Shown here one piece after another: positions 32,813 to 43,435 of a stretch of DNA of 64,000 bases; the stretch's first letter is position 1, and every line of letters starts with the position of its first letter. The stretch is from Sphingobacteriales bacterium 46-32 (GTDB taxonomy: Bacteria; Bacteroidota; Bacteroidia; Chitinophagales; Chitinophagaceae). Below the pieces are notes generated by a model. That model searched no databases, had not been told where the DNA came from, and saw only the letters and a list, made by a program, of their open reading frames with translations. A program made the translations under genes and the position numbers. Where the stretch lies: positions 1-64,000 of the forward strand of contig MKTY01000017.1 in assembly GCA_001898485.1 (NCBI GenBank). Direction: 5' to 3'.

Positions 32813-35800
32813 TTGTGGACCATTTTATCCCTGCTATTTCTGCTGATAGCTGCCTGGATATTTATTCAATCGTCGGCCGGGCAAAACTGGATCGTACGCA
32901 AGGTAACTGCCCGCCTCTCCAGCGATCTTCATACACGAGTAGAAATCAAAAAAGTTGATGTCGGCCTCTTTAACCGGATGTATCTGCAGGGGGTAATAGT
33001 GGAAGACCGGCAAAAAGATACCCTGCTGTATGCCGGCGCTGTATCGGTACGTATCACCGACTGGTTTTTCCTGAAAGACAAAGTAGAGCTGAAATATATC
33101 GGCCTGCACGATGCCGTGATCAAACTGCAGCGCTCCGACTCAGTATGGCGCCATCAGTTCCTGATCGATTATTTTTCTTCGCCCGCTTCTGCCAACACCC
33201 AAAAAAAAGGCGGCACCCGGTTGAATCTGAAAAAAGTGGAAATGACCAATGTGGTATTTCTGAAAAAAGATGAATGGCTGGGTCAGGACATGCGTATTGC
33301 ACTGGGTTCGCTTAATCTCGATGCCCGGCAGATTGACTTCAGTAGCCGGCAGGTTGATCTGCAATGGCTGCGGATCAATGAACCGGATGTCAGCATTTAT
33401 GAATACACGAAAAAGAAACCGAGCGCGCCGCAAACCACCAACAGCAACGAAGAGCCTGTTGTTGCCGACAGCAGCCTGCAATGGAATGCCGGTGGCTGGA
33501 TGATAAAAACGGATGAGCTGGAACTTCTCAATGCGCGTTTCCGCACCGATCGTGCCGGAACAGGCCCAGCCTATTCGTGGTTTGACGGACGGCATATTGA
33601 CTTCAGCAATATACATACTACACTTCGCCAGGTAAGATGGGAAAAAGACACCATCACCGCTGACCTTTCACTGCAAACACGCGAGCGCAGCGGCTTCGAA
33701 GTCAAAAGTATGAAAGCAAAGGTGAAGGTTACACCACGCGAAATGGCCTTCAACCAGCTTGATATCCGGACCAACAACAGTACCATACGCCACTACTTCC
33801 GGATGAGCTACGATGACTTCAGCAGTATGAATGACTTCATTCATGAAGTGCAGATGCAGGGCAACTTTGCCGATTCGGAAATAGACAGTGATGACATTGC
33901 TTTTTTTGCACCGGCACTCAGCGACTGGAATAAAAAAATTGTGCTGAAGGGGATGGTACGGGGTACCGTTGATGACCTGGTAGGCCGGGGACTGGAAATA
34001 CAGGCTGGCGAAAATACTTTTCTGAACGGAGATATCAGCCTCACCGGCCTTCCCGATATCAACCAGACCTTTATCGACTTTAAGGCAAATGAATTCCGGA
34101 CCACTTTTTCCAGTGCAGCCACTATTATACCCGCTATACGCCGTATTAAGTCGCCCGATCTTTCCCGGTTGCAGTACCTGCGGTTCAACGGCAGCTTTAC
34201 CGGTTTTATCCGCGACTTTGTAACCTATGGCACTATTCAGACCAGCCTGGGTGTGGTAAAGAGTGACCTGAATATGAAATTGCCGGACGGGCAGGACCCC
34301 GTATACAGCGGTACTATTTCTTCCGACTATTTCAGGCTGGGAGATTTTATTGGTGATGACCGCATAGGGGCCGTATCGCTCAATGGCACGGTAAAAGGAA
34401 AAGGGTTCAATGAAAAAAGTCGTAATACCGAAGTAGACGGCACTATCCATTTTGCTGACTATAACGGATACCGGTATCAAAATCTGAAAGTGAACGGACG
34501 CCTGGATAAAAAACGCTTTCAGGGTCTCGCATCGATGAACGATTCCGAAGCCGCATTTACACTCAATGGTATTATTGATTTCAATGACACTATACCTACA
34601 TTCAATTTTGTAGCTGATGTAGCGAAAGCCAATCTGCAAAAACTCAATCTTACCCGCGACGATATTTCTTTTGCCGGCAAATTCAATCTCGACTTTACCG
34701 GCGCCACTATCGATGATTTTCTCGGCACTGCACAGATCAACGATGCCACACTTACCCATAATGGTCATCCACTACCCTTTGACTCGCTGCTGGTATCTGC
34801 GGAATATTCCAATCAGACAAAGACCATCAGAGCCAAAAGCAACGAATTTGATGCACGGGTATCGGGGCAGTTCAATATCCGCGACCTGCCGGATGCCGTC
34901 AAACTTTTCCTGAACCGGTATTATCCGTCCTATATTAAGCCTCCGGTTTCCATGCCGGATAATGAGGCGTTTACCTTTGACATCACCACGCAGTATGTAG
35001 ACGAATACATGCAACTGATCGACAGTAGCCTGAGTGGATTCAACAACAGTCATATTTTTGGCAGCCTCAATACACGTACCAATGCCATGAACCTGGTGGC
35101 AGATGTGCCCCAGTTTGGCTACAAACAATACCGGTTCAATGATGTAAAACTGAATGCCAGAGGCGACCGCGACAGCCTGAGCCTCCTGGGCAGCGCATCG
35201 AATATACTGATCAGCGACAGCCTGAATATGCCCATGGCATTATTCAGTATCAATGCCCGGCATGATACTTCTAAAGTAAAAATATACACTGGCGCCAACC
35301 AGGCCATTAACCAGGCCAACATCAATGCACAGGTGCTGACCTACGACAACGGCGTGCGTATAGAATTTAATCCCAGCAATTTCAGCATTAACGGTAAAGC
35401 CTGGACTATTGAAGAAAATGGCGAGTTGGAATTCAGAAGCAATATGCCCGCCAGCGGAGCACTTGTGCTGAAAGAAAGCAACCAGGAAATACGCATACGT
35501 ACCCGGCCTGCTGAAATCGGTGACTGGAATGACCTGCTGGTAGAACTGAACAAGGTAAACCTGGGAGACTTCAGTCCATTCTTTATGCCCAAAAACAGGC
35601 TGGAAGGCCTGGTGTCGGGTAATGTTCTGATCGAAGACCCTACGAATAATTTGTATGTTACGGCAGACAGTATCAAAGCAGAAGGTTTACGGCTCGACAA
35701 TGACTCCATTGGCAATGCCACCGTGCAGGCTACTTACGATAATAAAAATAAACAACTGAAAGCTACGGGCCGTACACTTGACCCTGACCGCAATCTGGCC

Positions 35801-37591
35801 TTTGATGTCAACATTTATCCCGGCAACCCCGAGCTGTCTAAATCGAATCTGATTCGTCTGACTGCGAAAAGTTATCAGCTCAGTATTCTCGAACGTTTTC
35901 TGGGCAATCTCTTTACCGATATCTCCGGTTATGTAACCGGTAATTTCGAACTGGCCGGGGAACTCGATGAATTACAGATTACGGGCAGGGGCCGCTTACA
36001 GGATGCAGGTCTGAAAGTAATTTTCACACAGTGTTATTATAAAATAAGAGATACAGAACTGGAGCTGAAGCCAACGGAGATCGACCTCAATGGTATAGTG
36101 CTGGAAGACCCTGTAACGCATAACCCCGTTTATCTGTCGGGCAATATCGAACACACCGCTTTCCGCAACATGTTCTTCGATCTTACCGTATCAACACTTC
36201 AGCCAAATACAACGGGGGCTAACAATAACCGGCCTGTGTTGCTGTTAAATACAACCCTGCTCGACAACAAACAATTTTATGGCCGGGTAAAGGGTACTGG
36301 ATCATTTTCGCTGACAGGCCCTCAGTCTGACCTGTATATGAAGATTGATGCGATTGCCTCGACTACAGACAGCAGTTTTGTAACCATCCCCTCTTCGCAA
36401 AGCCGCGAGTCTGGTATTGCCGATTTCCTGGTAGAGCGTACTTACGGACGCGAAATGGTTGACAGCAGTTTTGCCAGCGCCTCTTCCAATGTCATTTATG
36501 ATGTAGACCTTACTGCCAATCCGATGGTAACGGTAAAAGTGGAGCTGGATGAGCTCACTGGCGATAAGATTGAGGGTCGTGGTGCCGGTACATTAAATAT
36601 CCGCTCTGGTACGAATGAAAAAATGAGTATGCGTGGGCGCTTTGATATAGAAGAAGGCAACTACCTGTTTACCTTCCAGTCTTTTTTCAAAAAGCCATTT
36701 GAGATCAGCAAGGGCTCGCAGAACTATATTACCTGGAATGGCGACCCGTATGCAGCCCGTATTCAGTTTGAAGCGAAGTATACGGCAGAGAATGTGAGCT
36801 TTGCTCCGCTTGCCGATATCCTGAGCAGTACCGATGCCTCCTACAGCCGCCTGCGCGAGGATGTATATGTAATGGTAAATCTTTCCGGCGATCTGTTTAA
36901 GCCTGATTTTAAATTCCGGATTGACCTGCCGCCAAACAGTAAGGCCAACAATGATTTCTCTATCGGCTCGGCCCTGCAGCAAATCGAGAAAAACCAGAAT
37001 GAGATAAACCGGCAGGTTACCTACCTGATCGTATTTAACAGTTTTGCCCCTCCTGATTATGCGCCCAATACCGGACTCAATACTGCGCTCAGTGAGTTTA
37101 CCAATAATACCATTTCGAGTATCTCCGGTTTATTTTTTAACGAAATCAACCGTAAACTCAACAGTGAGCTGTCGCGTATCCTGAAAACGGATAATATCAG
37201 CATCAACTTCAGCGGTGCCGTATATAACCGTAACCTCCTGAATGCCGCCAGTACCACAGGCTTTGGCATCAATCAAAGCAACTTCAATGTGAATGTGCCC
37301 ATTTCGATGTTTAAAGACCGCTTTGTGGTTACCCTGGGCAGTACGCTTGATGTACCGTTGCAATCCACCATTCAGCAAAATGTGCAGTTCCTGCCCGATG
37401 TGACGGCGGAATGGCTGATCAACCAGAGCGGTACCATCCGCGCCAGCTTCTTCTACCGGCAGAATCTGGATTATCTCACCAGCAATACGTCAGGTGCAGC
37501 CCGCACCAAACGCTCGGGCGCCAGCATCGCCTATCGTAAAGAGTTTGATACACTGAAGGAGTTTTTCAAAAGCAAGAAGAAGAAGAAATGA
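32813..37591 (+). CDS. tamB: TamB-like translocation/assembly module protein
   Basis: 1592 aa. An N-terminal membrane anchor (TILSLLFLLIAAWIFIQSSA), then a very long beta-strand-rich AsmA/TamB-type body. The last 450 residues are the TamB domain (GRGAGTLNIRSG, GNYLFTFQSFFKKPFEIS, TYLIVFNSFAPPD). These proteins span the periplasm and are thought to move phospholipids or help outer-membrane assembly. Bacteroidota copies are of this length. The start is a TTG at 32813, but the frame is open upstream and reads LRRFKKILLW, a better anchor start with positive charges, from CTG codons at 32783 or 32789. The true start is unsettled. Confidence 0.88.
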   Translation: MWTILSLLFLLIAAWIFIQSSAGQNWIVRKVTARLSSDLHTRVEIKKVDVGLFNRMYLQGVIVEDRQKDTLLYAGAVSVRITDWFFLKDKVELKYIGLHDAVIKLQRSDSVWRHQFLIDYFSSPASANTQKKGGTRLNLKKVEMTNVVFLKKDEWLGQDMRIALGSLNLDARQIDFSSRQVDLQWLRINEPDVSIYEYTKKKPSAPQTTNSNEEPVVADSSLQWNAGGWMIKTDELELLNARFRTDRAGTGPAYSWFDGRHIDFSNIHTTLRQVRWEKDTITADLSLQTRERSGFEVKSMKAKVKVTPREMAFNQLDIRTNNSTIRHYFRMSYDDFSSMNDFIHEVQMQGNFADSEIDSDDIAFFAPALSDWNKKIVLKGMVRGTVDDLVGRGLEIQAGENTFLNGDISLTGLPDINQTFIDFKANEFRTTFSSAATIIPAIRRIKSPDLSRLQYLRFNGSFTGFIRDFVTYGTIQTSLGVVKSDLNMKLPDGQDPVYSGTISSDYFRLGDFIGDDRIGAVSLNGTVKGKGFNEKSRNTEVDGTIHFADYNGYRYQNLKVNGRLDKKRFQGLASMNDSEAAFTLNGIIDFNDTIPTFNFVADVAKANLQKLNLTRDDISFAGKFNLDFTGATIDDFLGTAQINDATLTHNGHPLPFDSLLVSAEYSNQTKTIRAKSNEFDARVSGQFNIRDLPDAVKLFLNRYYPSYIKPPVSMPDNEAFTFDITTQYVDEYMQLIDSSLSGFNNSHIFGSLNTRTNAMNLVADVPQFGYKQYRFNDVKLNARGDRDSLSLLGSASNILISDSLNMPMALFSINARHDTSKVKIYTGANQAINQANINAQVLTYDNGVRIEFNPSNFSINGKAWTIEENGELEFRSNMPASGALVLKESNQEIRIRTRPAEIGDWNDLLVELNKVNLGDFSPFFMPKNRLEGLVSGNVLIEDPTNNLYVTADSIKAEGLRLDNDSIGNATVQATYDNKNKQLKATGRTLDPDRNLAFDVNIYPGNPELSKSNLIRLTAKSYQLSILERFLGNLFTDISGYVTGNFELAGELDELQITGRGRLQDAGLKVIFTQCYYKIRDTELELKPTEIDLNGIVLEDPVTHNPVYLSGNIEHTAFRNMFFDLTVSTLQPNTTGANNNRPVLLLNTTLLDNKQFYGRVKGTGSFSLTGPQSDLYMKIDAIASTTDSSFVTIPSSQSRESGIADFLVERTYGREMVDSSFASASSNVIYDVDLTANPMVTVKVELDELTGDKIEGRGAGTLNIRSGTNEKMSMRGRFDIEEGNYLFTFQSFFKKPFEISKGSQNYITWNGDPYAARIQFEAKYTAENVSFAPLADILSSTDASYSRLREDVYVMVNLSGDLFKPDFKFRIDLPPNSKANNDFSIGSALQQIEKNQNEINRQVTYLIVFNSFAPPDYAPNTGLNTALSEFTNNTISSISGLFFNEINRKLNSELSRILKTDNISINFSGAVYNRNLLNAASTTGFGINQSNFNVNVPISMFKDRFVVTLGSTLDVPLQSTIQQNVQFLPDVTAEWLINQSGTIRASFFYRQNLDYLTSNTSGAARTKRSGASIAYRKEFDTLKEFFKSKKKKK

Positions 37592-37597
37592 CATTTC

Positions 37598-37746
37598 AAT
37601 GTGCTGATGTGCTGATGTGCTAATGTGCTGATGTGCTGATGATTTTTCCGATGCACAATCTTTTTATTACTCATACAATCGGTATAGCCATCATGTTAAG
37701 CATTTCTGTTTACGCACCTCTGCACGCATTAGCACATCAGCACATT
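37598..37746. repeat. GTGCTGAT octamer array with inverted partner
   Basis: Tandem GTGCTGAT/GTGCTAAT units at 37598-37641 and the reverse complement CATTAGCACATCAGCACATT at 37727-37746, enclosing about 85 bp of ordinary sequence. It fills the gap between the convergent stops of tamB and ribBA. The same octamer recurs at 45084 and 61820-61880. Confidence 0.7.
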
Positions 37747-37750
37747 TCTC

Positions 37751-38950
37751 TCAGATTTCGTGTCCCAGTTTGCTGCGCTTGGTTTGCAGGTATTTTTCGT
37801 TGTGGGGGTTAGATGGGCAAATGATCGGAATATTCTCCACTATTTCTAGGCCGTAACCGATGAGTCCAACCCTTTTGCGGGGGTTATTGCTCATAAGCCG
37901 CAGACGGGTAATATCGAGATGGCGGAGTATCTGGGCTCCCACGCCATAGTCGCGCTGATCCATCTGAAAGCCCAGGTGCAGGTTGGCTTCTACGGTATCC
38001 ATTCCTTCCTCCTGCAGGCGGTAGGCTTTTAATTTATTGAGCAGGCCGATTCCTCGTCCTTCCTGGTTCATATAAAGTATAGCGCCTTTGCCTTCTTCCT
38101 GAACCATCTCCATGGCTTTATGCAGCTGGTCGCCACAATCGCAGCGGAGAGATCCGAGTATATCGCCGGTAAAACAGGAAGAGTGCACACGTACCAGAAC
38201 GGGTTCGTCTTTTTCCCATTGGCCTTTGATGAGGGCCAGGTGCTCGTTGGAAGATAGTTTTTCTTTAAAAGCTACCAGGGTAAAATCGCCGAATTTGGTA
38301 GGCATATCGACCCTTACTATTTCTTCGATGAGCGAGTCGCGTTTGATGCGGTATTCGATCAGGTCTTTAATGGAAATGATTTTGAAGTCGAAGTGGCGGG
38401 CTACTTCCATCAATTCGGGCAGGCGGGCCATGGAGCCGTCATCGTTCATAATCTCAACAAGTACCCCTCCATAGGGTGCGGGAAAACCTGCCAGGCGGGC
38501 CAGGTCAACAGCGGCTTCGGTATGACCGGCGCGGCGAAGCACTCCACCTTTTTTGGCGCGCAGCGGGAAGATATGACCGGGCCTGCCGAGGTCGGCCGGG
38601 TTGGTAGCCGGATCGTTCAATGCCTGGATGGTTTTGGAACGATCACTGGCAGAAATGCCGGTAGTGCAGCCATAGCCCAGCAGGTCAACAGAAACGGTAA
38701 AGGCCGTTTCGTGCAGGGCGGTATTATTGCTGACCATCAGTTCGAGTCCGAGCTCATCGCAGCGGTCTTCGGGTAGCGGAACACAAATAAGGCCGCGGCC
38801 ATATTTGGTCATAAAATTCACCACTTCAGGGGTGATATTGGCGGCGGCAGTGATAAAATCCCCCTCATTTTCACGGTCTTCATCGTCTACCACGATTACC
38901 ATTTTGCCATCCCGGATGTCCTGGATGGCCTCCTCTATGCTATGAAACAT
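37751..38950 (-). CDS. ribBA: Bifunctional DHBP synthase / GTP cyclohydrolase II
   Basis: 399 aa from the Met at 38950. N-terminal RibB domain: [51 protein letters not shown]-terminal RibA domain from about residue 205: [20 protein letters not shown] with the three zinc cysteines, [33 protein letters not shown]. It makes the two building blocks of riboflavin. The frame opens at 38980, but the promoter at 38966-38995 would start transcription about 10 nt before 38950, so the shorter start is preferred. Confidence 0.97.
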   Translation of the reverse strand: MFHSIEEAIQDIRDGKMVIVVDDEDRENEGDFITAAANITPEVVNFMTKYGRGLICVPLPEDRCDELGLELMVSNNTALHETAFTVSVDLLGYGCTTGISASDRSKTIQALNDPATNPADLGRPGHIFPLRAKKGGVLRRAGHTEAAVDLARLAGFPAPYGGVLVEIMNDDGSMARLPELMEVARHFDFKIISIKDLIEYRIKRDSLIEEIVRVDMPTKFGDFTLVAFKEKLSSNEHLALIKGQWEKDEPVLVRVHSSCFTGDILGSLRCDCGDQLHKAMEMVQEEGKGAILYMNQEGRGIGLLNKLKAYRLQEEGMDTVEANLHLGFQMDQRDYGVGAQILRHLDITRLRLMSNNPRKRVGLIGYGLEIVENIPIICPSNPHNEKYLQTKRSKLGHEI

Positions 38951-38965
38951 TTTTCCGGTTTTTTG

Positions 38966-38995
38966 CAAAAGTACTAACAATTGGAAGTCCGCAAA
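38966..38995 (-). promoter_or_regulatory. Promoter of ribBA
   Basis: On the minus strand TTTG (38992-38995), 18 bp, TACTTTTG (38966-38973). No FMN riboswitch-like leader fits in the roughly 10-nt leader. Confidence 0.65.
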
Positions 38996-39128
38996 AGTTG
39001 GGTACCGGGCCGGTCTTATTTTCCGGGCTAAAGGCCTCTTTTCCAGTCACAGTTTGTTAATATTTTGGCTATATTTATTTATAGAATATTCCCTTTCTTT
39101 GCAGCACAATCACGTAAACTAAACTAAT

Positions 39129-42100
39129 ATGCTTAAGAGAATTTTATTCCTTATTGCTATTTCATTTTTGGCCGGATCGGTGTTTGCGCAGGTAACCACC
39201 TCTACCATTACCGGTACAGTGAAATCAAGTAAAGGGGAAGGACTGGCTGGTGCTTCTGTGACGGCCACCCACCTGCCCTCAGGTACGAATTATACTACAA
39301 TTGCCACAAAAGATGGGGCATTTACGCTGCCCGGTCTTCGTATTGGCGGACCTTACACTGTGAAGATTGCCTTCACAGGCCTTCAGACTCAATCCTTTGA
39401 CAACATTTTCCTGTTATTGGGTGAAGCCCATAACATCAATGCTATCATGGGAGTTGATGAAAAAGAACTGGCCGGCGTTGTTGTTACCGGAAGAGGGCGC
39501 CGCGCAGCCACGGAGAAAAGAGGCTTAAGTACGGTAGTCAATAACCGTCAGATTACAACCCTGCCTACCATCAGCCGTAGTATCACTGACTTTACCCGTC
39601 TCACACCGCAAGCAAGTGGTAACAGCTTTGCCGGCCGAGATGCCCGCTTCAACAATATTACGCTTGACGGGGCCAATCTGAATAACAACTTCGGTCTCAG
39701 TACCGATCCGCTGCCCGGTGCAGGCAATAACCCTGTATCGCTCGACGCTATCGATGAGGTTTCCGTAAATATTGCTCCTTACGATGTGCGTCAGGGTAAT
39801 TTTACCGGTGGTAATATTGCCGCTACAACTAAAAGTGGTACCAACACATTCCACGGAACAGCTTATCATTACTTCCAGAATGAAGACTTAATGGGTTATA
39901 ACCTGGCAGGTGAAAAAGCACCTAAAACACGCTATCGTTCTAAAATCTTCGGTGGAAGTGTTGGCGGCCCCATTATTAAAAACAAGCTCTTTTTCTTCGT
40001 AAACGCAGAAAAAGAAACTAAACCTCCGGGTGCTGGAATTACCTGGACTCCTACAGGTGGTTCAGGTACTGGTAACGTTTCTTCTGTACTGGCTTCTGAC
40101 CTCCAGAAAGTATCTGATTACGTAAAGACTTTCGGCTATGATCCGGGTGTTTATGATAATTTCGCTGCGTTCTCAAATGAAAACCACAAGATCATTGGCA
40201 AAATTGACTGGAACATCAGCAGTGCACATAAACTAACACTTAAGTATAGCGATTTCAAAGGAACTCAGGACATACTACCCAGCCAAAGTGGTGGTATCAA
40301 TGGCGCTAACAACTCAGGTGTGGTTAACTATGGTACTAAATTCTCTAACCGTGCTATGGGTTTCTCTGGTATTACTTACCAGCAGGAAGATGTTGTTCGC
40401 TCAGGTTCTTTTGAATTGAACAGTAACTTTAAAGGCCGTTTTGCGAACCAGTTTCTGGCTACAGTTACGAAGATCAGCTCTGACAAAACTCACCCCGGCG
40501 GCCAGTTTCCCTTCGTTGATATCCTGGCAGGCGGTGGCGACATCAACAACTACATAAGTGTGGGTAATGAGCCTTTCAATGGTAATAACAACAGTGTTAT
40601 CAATGACGTGTACTCTGTAGTTGACAACTTCACTTATTTTGCCGGCAAACACACCCTTACAGCTGGAGTTAGCTACGAGTATCAAAAAGTAGGTAACATG
40701 TTTATGGCTGGTTCACAGGGTTATTATGTATTCCGCAGCGTAAACGACTTTATCACCAACCAGGCTCCAGCTCTTTTCTCGATAACCTATGCGCTCGACG
40801 GAAGTGATGCAGTTTATTCGGCCAACCTGAAAATCGGACAGCTGGCCGCTTACCTGCAGGATGAGATAATTGTAAACGACCGATTGAAATTAACAGCCGG
40901 CATCCGTTTTGACAAACCTATCTATCCTGAAAAGCCCCTGGAAAATCCATACATCAGCAACCTGAGCACACTGGTTGATATCAATGGTAATCCCACCAGA
41001 TACACAACCGGCGAATGGCCCAAAAGCAGAATGCTCTTCTCTCCCCGCGTAGGCTTCCGCTGGGATATGGAAGGCAACAAGGAGTTTGTACTACGTGGTG
41101 GTACAGGTATCTTTACCGGTCGTATTCCATTTGTATACCTGACCAACATTCCTTCGGGTAGTTCTATGTACCAGTTCGGTACCCTGATCACTCCCACCAC
41201 TCCTGGTGCAAACCTGAACAATTTCCTGTTTAACCCCGATGGTCGTGCATACAATCCTTTCAGCAACAACTCACTGCCTGCTAACCTGTTCCCCACTACT
41301 GCGGGTACATCAGCCCAGTCAGCTTTTGCCGTTGCCAGCAAGGATTTCAAATTCCCCCAGGTATGGAGAACCAATATTGGTTTCGACAAACAACTGGGCA
41401 AAAACTGGACCCTGTCAATTGACGCCATGTATACAAAAGACATCAACGCTGTATACATGTTCAACGCCAACCAAAAGGTTCCCGATGCTACCATCACTAC
41501 AGGTTCTGTAATACGTCCCCGTTTCTCTTCTTCCTCTTCTGCTGTAAGACGAATCAACACGGCAATCAACAATGCCATTGTACTGGACAATACATCAAAA
41601 GGAAGCTCTTTCACACTGACGGCCCAGCTGGCTAAAGCCTTCTCTAAAGGCTGGTACGCCTCACTGGCTTACAACTATACTTATGCTTCTGACGTAACGG
41701 CTAACCCCGGTTCACAAGCTGCATCTGTATGGGGTGCTAACCCAACACTGGGTACACAAAACAGCCTGGAACTGGCTTATTCCAACTTTGCCATCCCCCA
41801 TCGTATAGTAGGTACGGTATCTTACCGCTTCGAATACCTGAAACACCTGGCTACTACCATCTCACTGTTCTATGAAGGCAGACACGGTGGCACTTACACT
41901 TATGTATACAACGGCGACCTGAACAACGACGGAAATACCAGCTCTGATCTGATGTACATCCCCCGCGATGCATCTGAGATCACTTTTGTTAACAGCTTTG
42001 CTTACCCAAATGGTGTTACATATACCAAATCTGAAATGGAGCAAATCTTCATGAACTATGTTAACAACGATCCTTATCTGAGCAAACACAAAGGCCAGGT

Positions 42101-42428
42101 AGCTGAGAGAAATGGCGCCAAACTGCCGTTCTACCATCGTGTAGATGCCAAATTGGTTCAGGATATCTTCACCAACATCGGCAAACAAAAACATACACTG
42201 CAGTTCACTGCTGACGTGTACAACCTGCTGAACCTGCTCAACAACGACTGGGGTGTTCGCAAGATCACTACAGTAAACAACCCGCTGCAGCTGGTATCTG
42301 TAACAGGTGGCGTACCTTCATTCCGTCTGTCTACATTCCAGAATGCACCGGTTACCAAGTCATTTATCAACAACGTATCTACAAGTACTTCCTGGGGTAT
42401 GCAACTTGGTTTCCGCTATATTTTCTAG
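39129..42428 (+). CDS. Oar-type TonB-dependent receptor
   Basis: 1099 aa. Signal peptide (cut after SVFA), carboxypeptidase-like domain about 25-100 (TITGTVKSSKGEGLAGASVT), VVVTGRG TonB-box-like motif, plug with TLPTISRSITDFTRLTPQ and RFNNITLDGANLNNNFGL, then GNFTGGNIAATTKSGTNTFHG and a large barrel ending WGMQLGFRYIF. This is the Oar/OmpA-TonB receptor type, distinct from SusC. No SusD partner follows. Its regular codon use and strong terminator suggest high expression. Ligand unknown; members elsewhere handle proteins or peptides and surface assembly. Confidence 0.9.
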   Translation: MLKRILFLIAISFLAGSVFAQVTTSTITGTVKSSKGEGLAGASVTATHLPSGTNYTTIATKDGAFTLPGLRIGGPYTVKIAFTGLQTQSFDNIFLLLGEAHNINAIMGVDEKELAGVVVTGRGRRAATEKRGLSTVVNNRQITTLPTISRSITDFTRLTPQASGNSFAGRDARFNNITLDGANLNNNFGLSTDPLPGAGNNPVSLDAIDEVSVNIAPYDVRQGNFTGGNIAATTKSGTNTFHGTAYHYFQNEDLMGYNLAGEKAPKTRYRSKIFGGSVGGPIIKNKLFFFVNAEKETKPPGAGITWTPTGGSGTGNVSSVLASDLQKVSDYVKTFGYDPGVYDNFAAFSNENHKIIGKIDWNISSAHKLTLKYSDFKGTQDILPSQSGGINGANNSGVVNYGTKFSNRAMGFSGITYQQEDVVRSGSFELNSNFKGRFANQFLATVTKISSDKTHPGGQFPFVDILAGGGDINNYISVGNEPFNGNNNSVINDVYSVVDNFTYFAGKHTLTAGVSYEYQKVGNMFMAGSQGYYVFRSVNDFITNQAPALFSITYALDGSDAVYSANLKIGQLAAYLQDEIIVNDRLKLTAGIRFDKPIYPEKPLENPYISNLSTLVDINGNPTRYTTGEWPKSRMLFSPRVGFRWDMEGNKEFVLRGGTGIFTGRIPFVYLTNIPSGSSMYQFGTLITPTTPGANLNNFLFNPDGRAYNPFSNNSLPANLFPTTAGTSAQSAFAVASKDFKFPQVWRTNIGFDKQLGKNWTLSIDAMYTKDINAVYMFNANQKVPDATITTGSVIRPRFSSSSSAVRRINTAINNAIVLDNTSKGSSFTLTAQLAKAFSKGWYASLAYNYTYASDVTANPGSQAASVWGANPTLGTQNSLELAYSNFAIPHRIVGTVSYRFEYLKHLATTISLFYEGRHGGTYTYVYNGDLNNDGNTSSDLMYIPRDASEITFVNSFAYPNGVTYTKSEMEQIFMNYVNNDPYLSKHKGQVAERNGAKLPFYHRVDAKLVQDIFTNIGKQKHTLQFTADVYNLLNLLNNDWGVRKITTVNNPLQLVSVTGGVPSFRLSTFQNAPVTKSFINNVSTSTSWGMQLGFRYIF

Positions 42429-42450
42429 TATTTTTAGCTCGTGTTTATAT

Positions 42451-42477
42451 AAAGGTGTGCTCCGGCACACCTTTTTT
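42451..42477 (+). terminator. Terminator of the Oar-type receptor gene
   Basis: AAAGGTGTGC, loop TCCG, GCACACCTTT followed by further T residues, 23 bp after the stop at 42428. It lies before the convergent gene ending at 42490. Confidence 0.9.
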
Positions 42478-42489
42478 TATACCTGTTTT

Positions 42490-43314
42490 TCACCATCTGT
42501 ACAATGGCCAGTCTTCAAAAATCCATTCTGGTGTTATTAACTGCCCTTTGCCTTCCTCCTTATACCATGGAGAAAGATTGGTATCCATTGGATTTTTCAC
42601 CACATGTATATCCTGTGCCGGCATATAACTCTGTGCCAGTAAAAAAATGCGCTCTCCATTTTTCCCGGCTACATCTATTACCAGCATGGCATGGCCCGGA
42701 AACCCTGGTTGCAGAAATACATCTCCTGCCTTTACCGGTTTAGACGCATCTGCCTTACCCAATTGCCGGTGCAATGAGCTCGTGCCGCAATAGGTGAATA
42801 CCAATTGCAGGTATTGTTCAAATTCGTCGCGGGTGTTGCCCTGTGCCGCACTGGTCCTGTATTCTTCCAACCGTTGTCCTTTGAGCCGATACCGGTACCC
42901 TTGCTGCCAGCGTGAAAAAGATAAGGTCTGTCCACTGGTCGCGAGAAAGCTGACCTCATTCCATCTTTTCTGATCATACAGATACTCGGCCCGCAGCCGC
43001 ATAATGGCATCGGCACATTGCTGCAGGTCTTTTTTACCTACCGGTATATCCAGTACGGCAAACTGCGCCTGTTGATTGCCTTTGGGCCGGCCATCGTAGA
43101 GATACACGGTATTATCTTTCTTCAAAGGTCGCTCACGCAGCCAGTGGCTAAAATCAGTGACCGAATCCCTGATACGGGTATACCCTTCCGGCAATGGGAT
43201 CTCAGCAATACTCGTATAAGTACGGGACGCATTTATCCGGGTCAACAGTGCGGGTGATTGTGCATTCTCCTGGCAGGAGACCAGGCAAAATGCTAAAAAG
43301 AAGATACGGTGCAT
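42490..43314 (-). CDS. DUF4846 lipoprotein
   Basis: 274 aa. Short lipoprotein signal (FLAFCLVSC), then the DUF4846 pattern: a start like IPLPEGYTRI, VYLYDGRPKGNQQAQFAVLD, QQCADAIMRLRAEYLYDQKR, YCGTSSL and GDVFLQPGFPGHAMLVIDVA, ending in PWYKEEGKGQLITPEWIFED. The Cys...GHA arrangement is reminiscent of NlpC/P60-type papain folds, but a catalytic role is only a suggestion. Envelope-located. Convergent with the Oar-type gene. Confidence 0.82.
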   Translation of the reverse strand: MHRIFFLAFCLVSCQENAQSPALLTRINASRTYTSIAEIPLPEGYTRIRDSVTDFSHWLRERPLKKDNTVYLYDGRPKGNQQAQFAVLDIPVGKKDLQQCADAIMRLRAEYLYDQKRWNEVSFLATSGQTLSFSRWQQGYRYRLKGQRLEEYRTSAAQGNTRDEFEQYLQLVFTYCGTSSLHRQLGKADASKPVKAGDVFLQPGFPGHAMLVIDVAGKNGERIFLLAQSYMPAQDIHVVKNPMDTNLSPWYKEEGKGQLITPEWIFEDWPLYRW

Positions 43315-43408
43315 GGCGTGGTTTTTTATCCTGATAAATCGGGCCCTTTATTCCATAACAGTCAGCTTATAGAGTTCTGTTAAAACCCCATCTTGCCGCT
43401 TACTCGCC

Positions 43409-43416
43409 TATCTTTG
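43409..43416 (+). promoter_or_regulatory. -7 element before the carboxylase gene
   Basis: TATCTTTG, exact TAnnTTTG, 19 bp before the ATG at 43436. No -33 at the usual spacing. Confidence 0.5.
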
Positions 43417-43435
43417 CCAGACAACGATCTGCACT

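Noticed and set aside
33668-34768. 366-codon minus-strand open frame
   Set aside because: Opposite tamB, no start context or family pattern.
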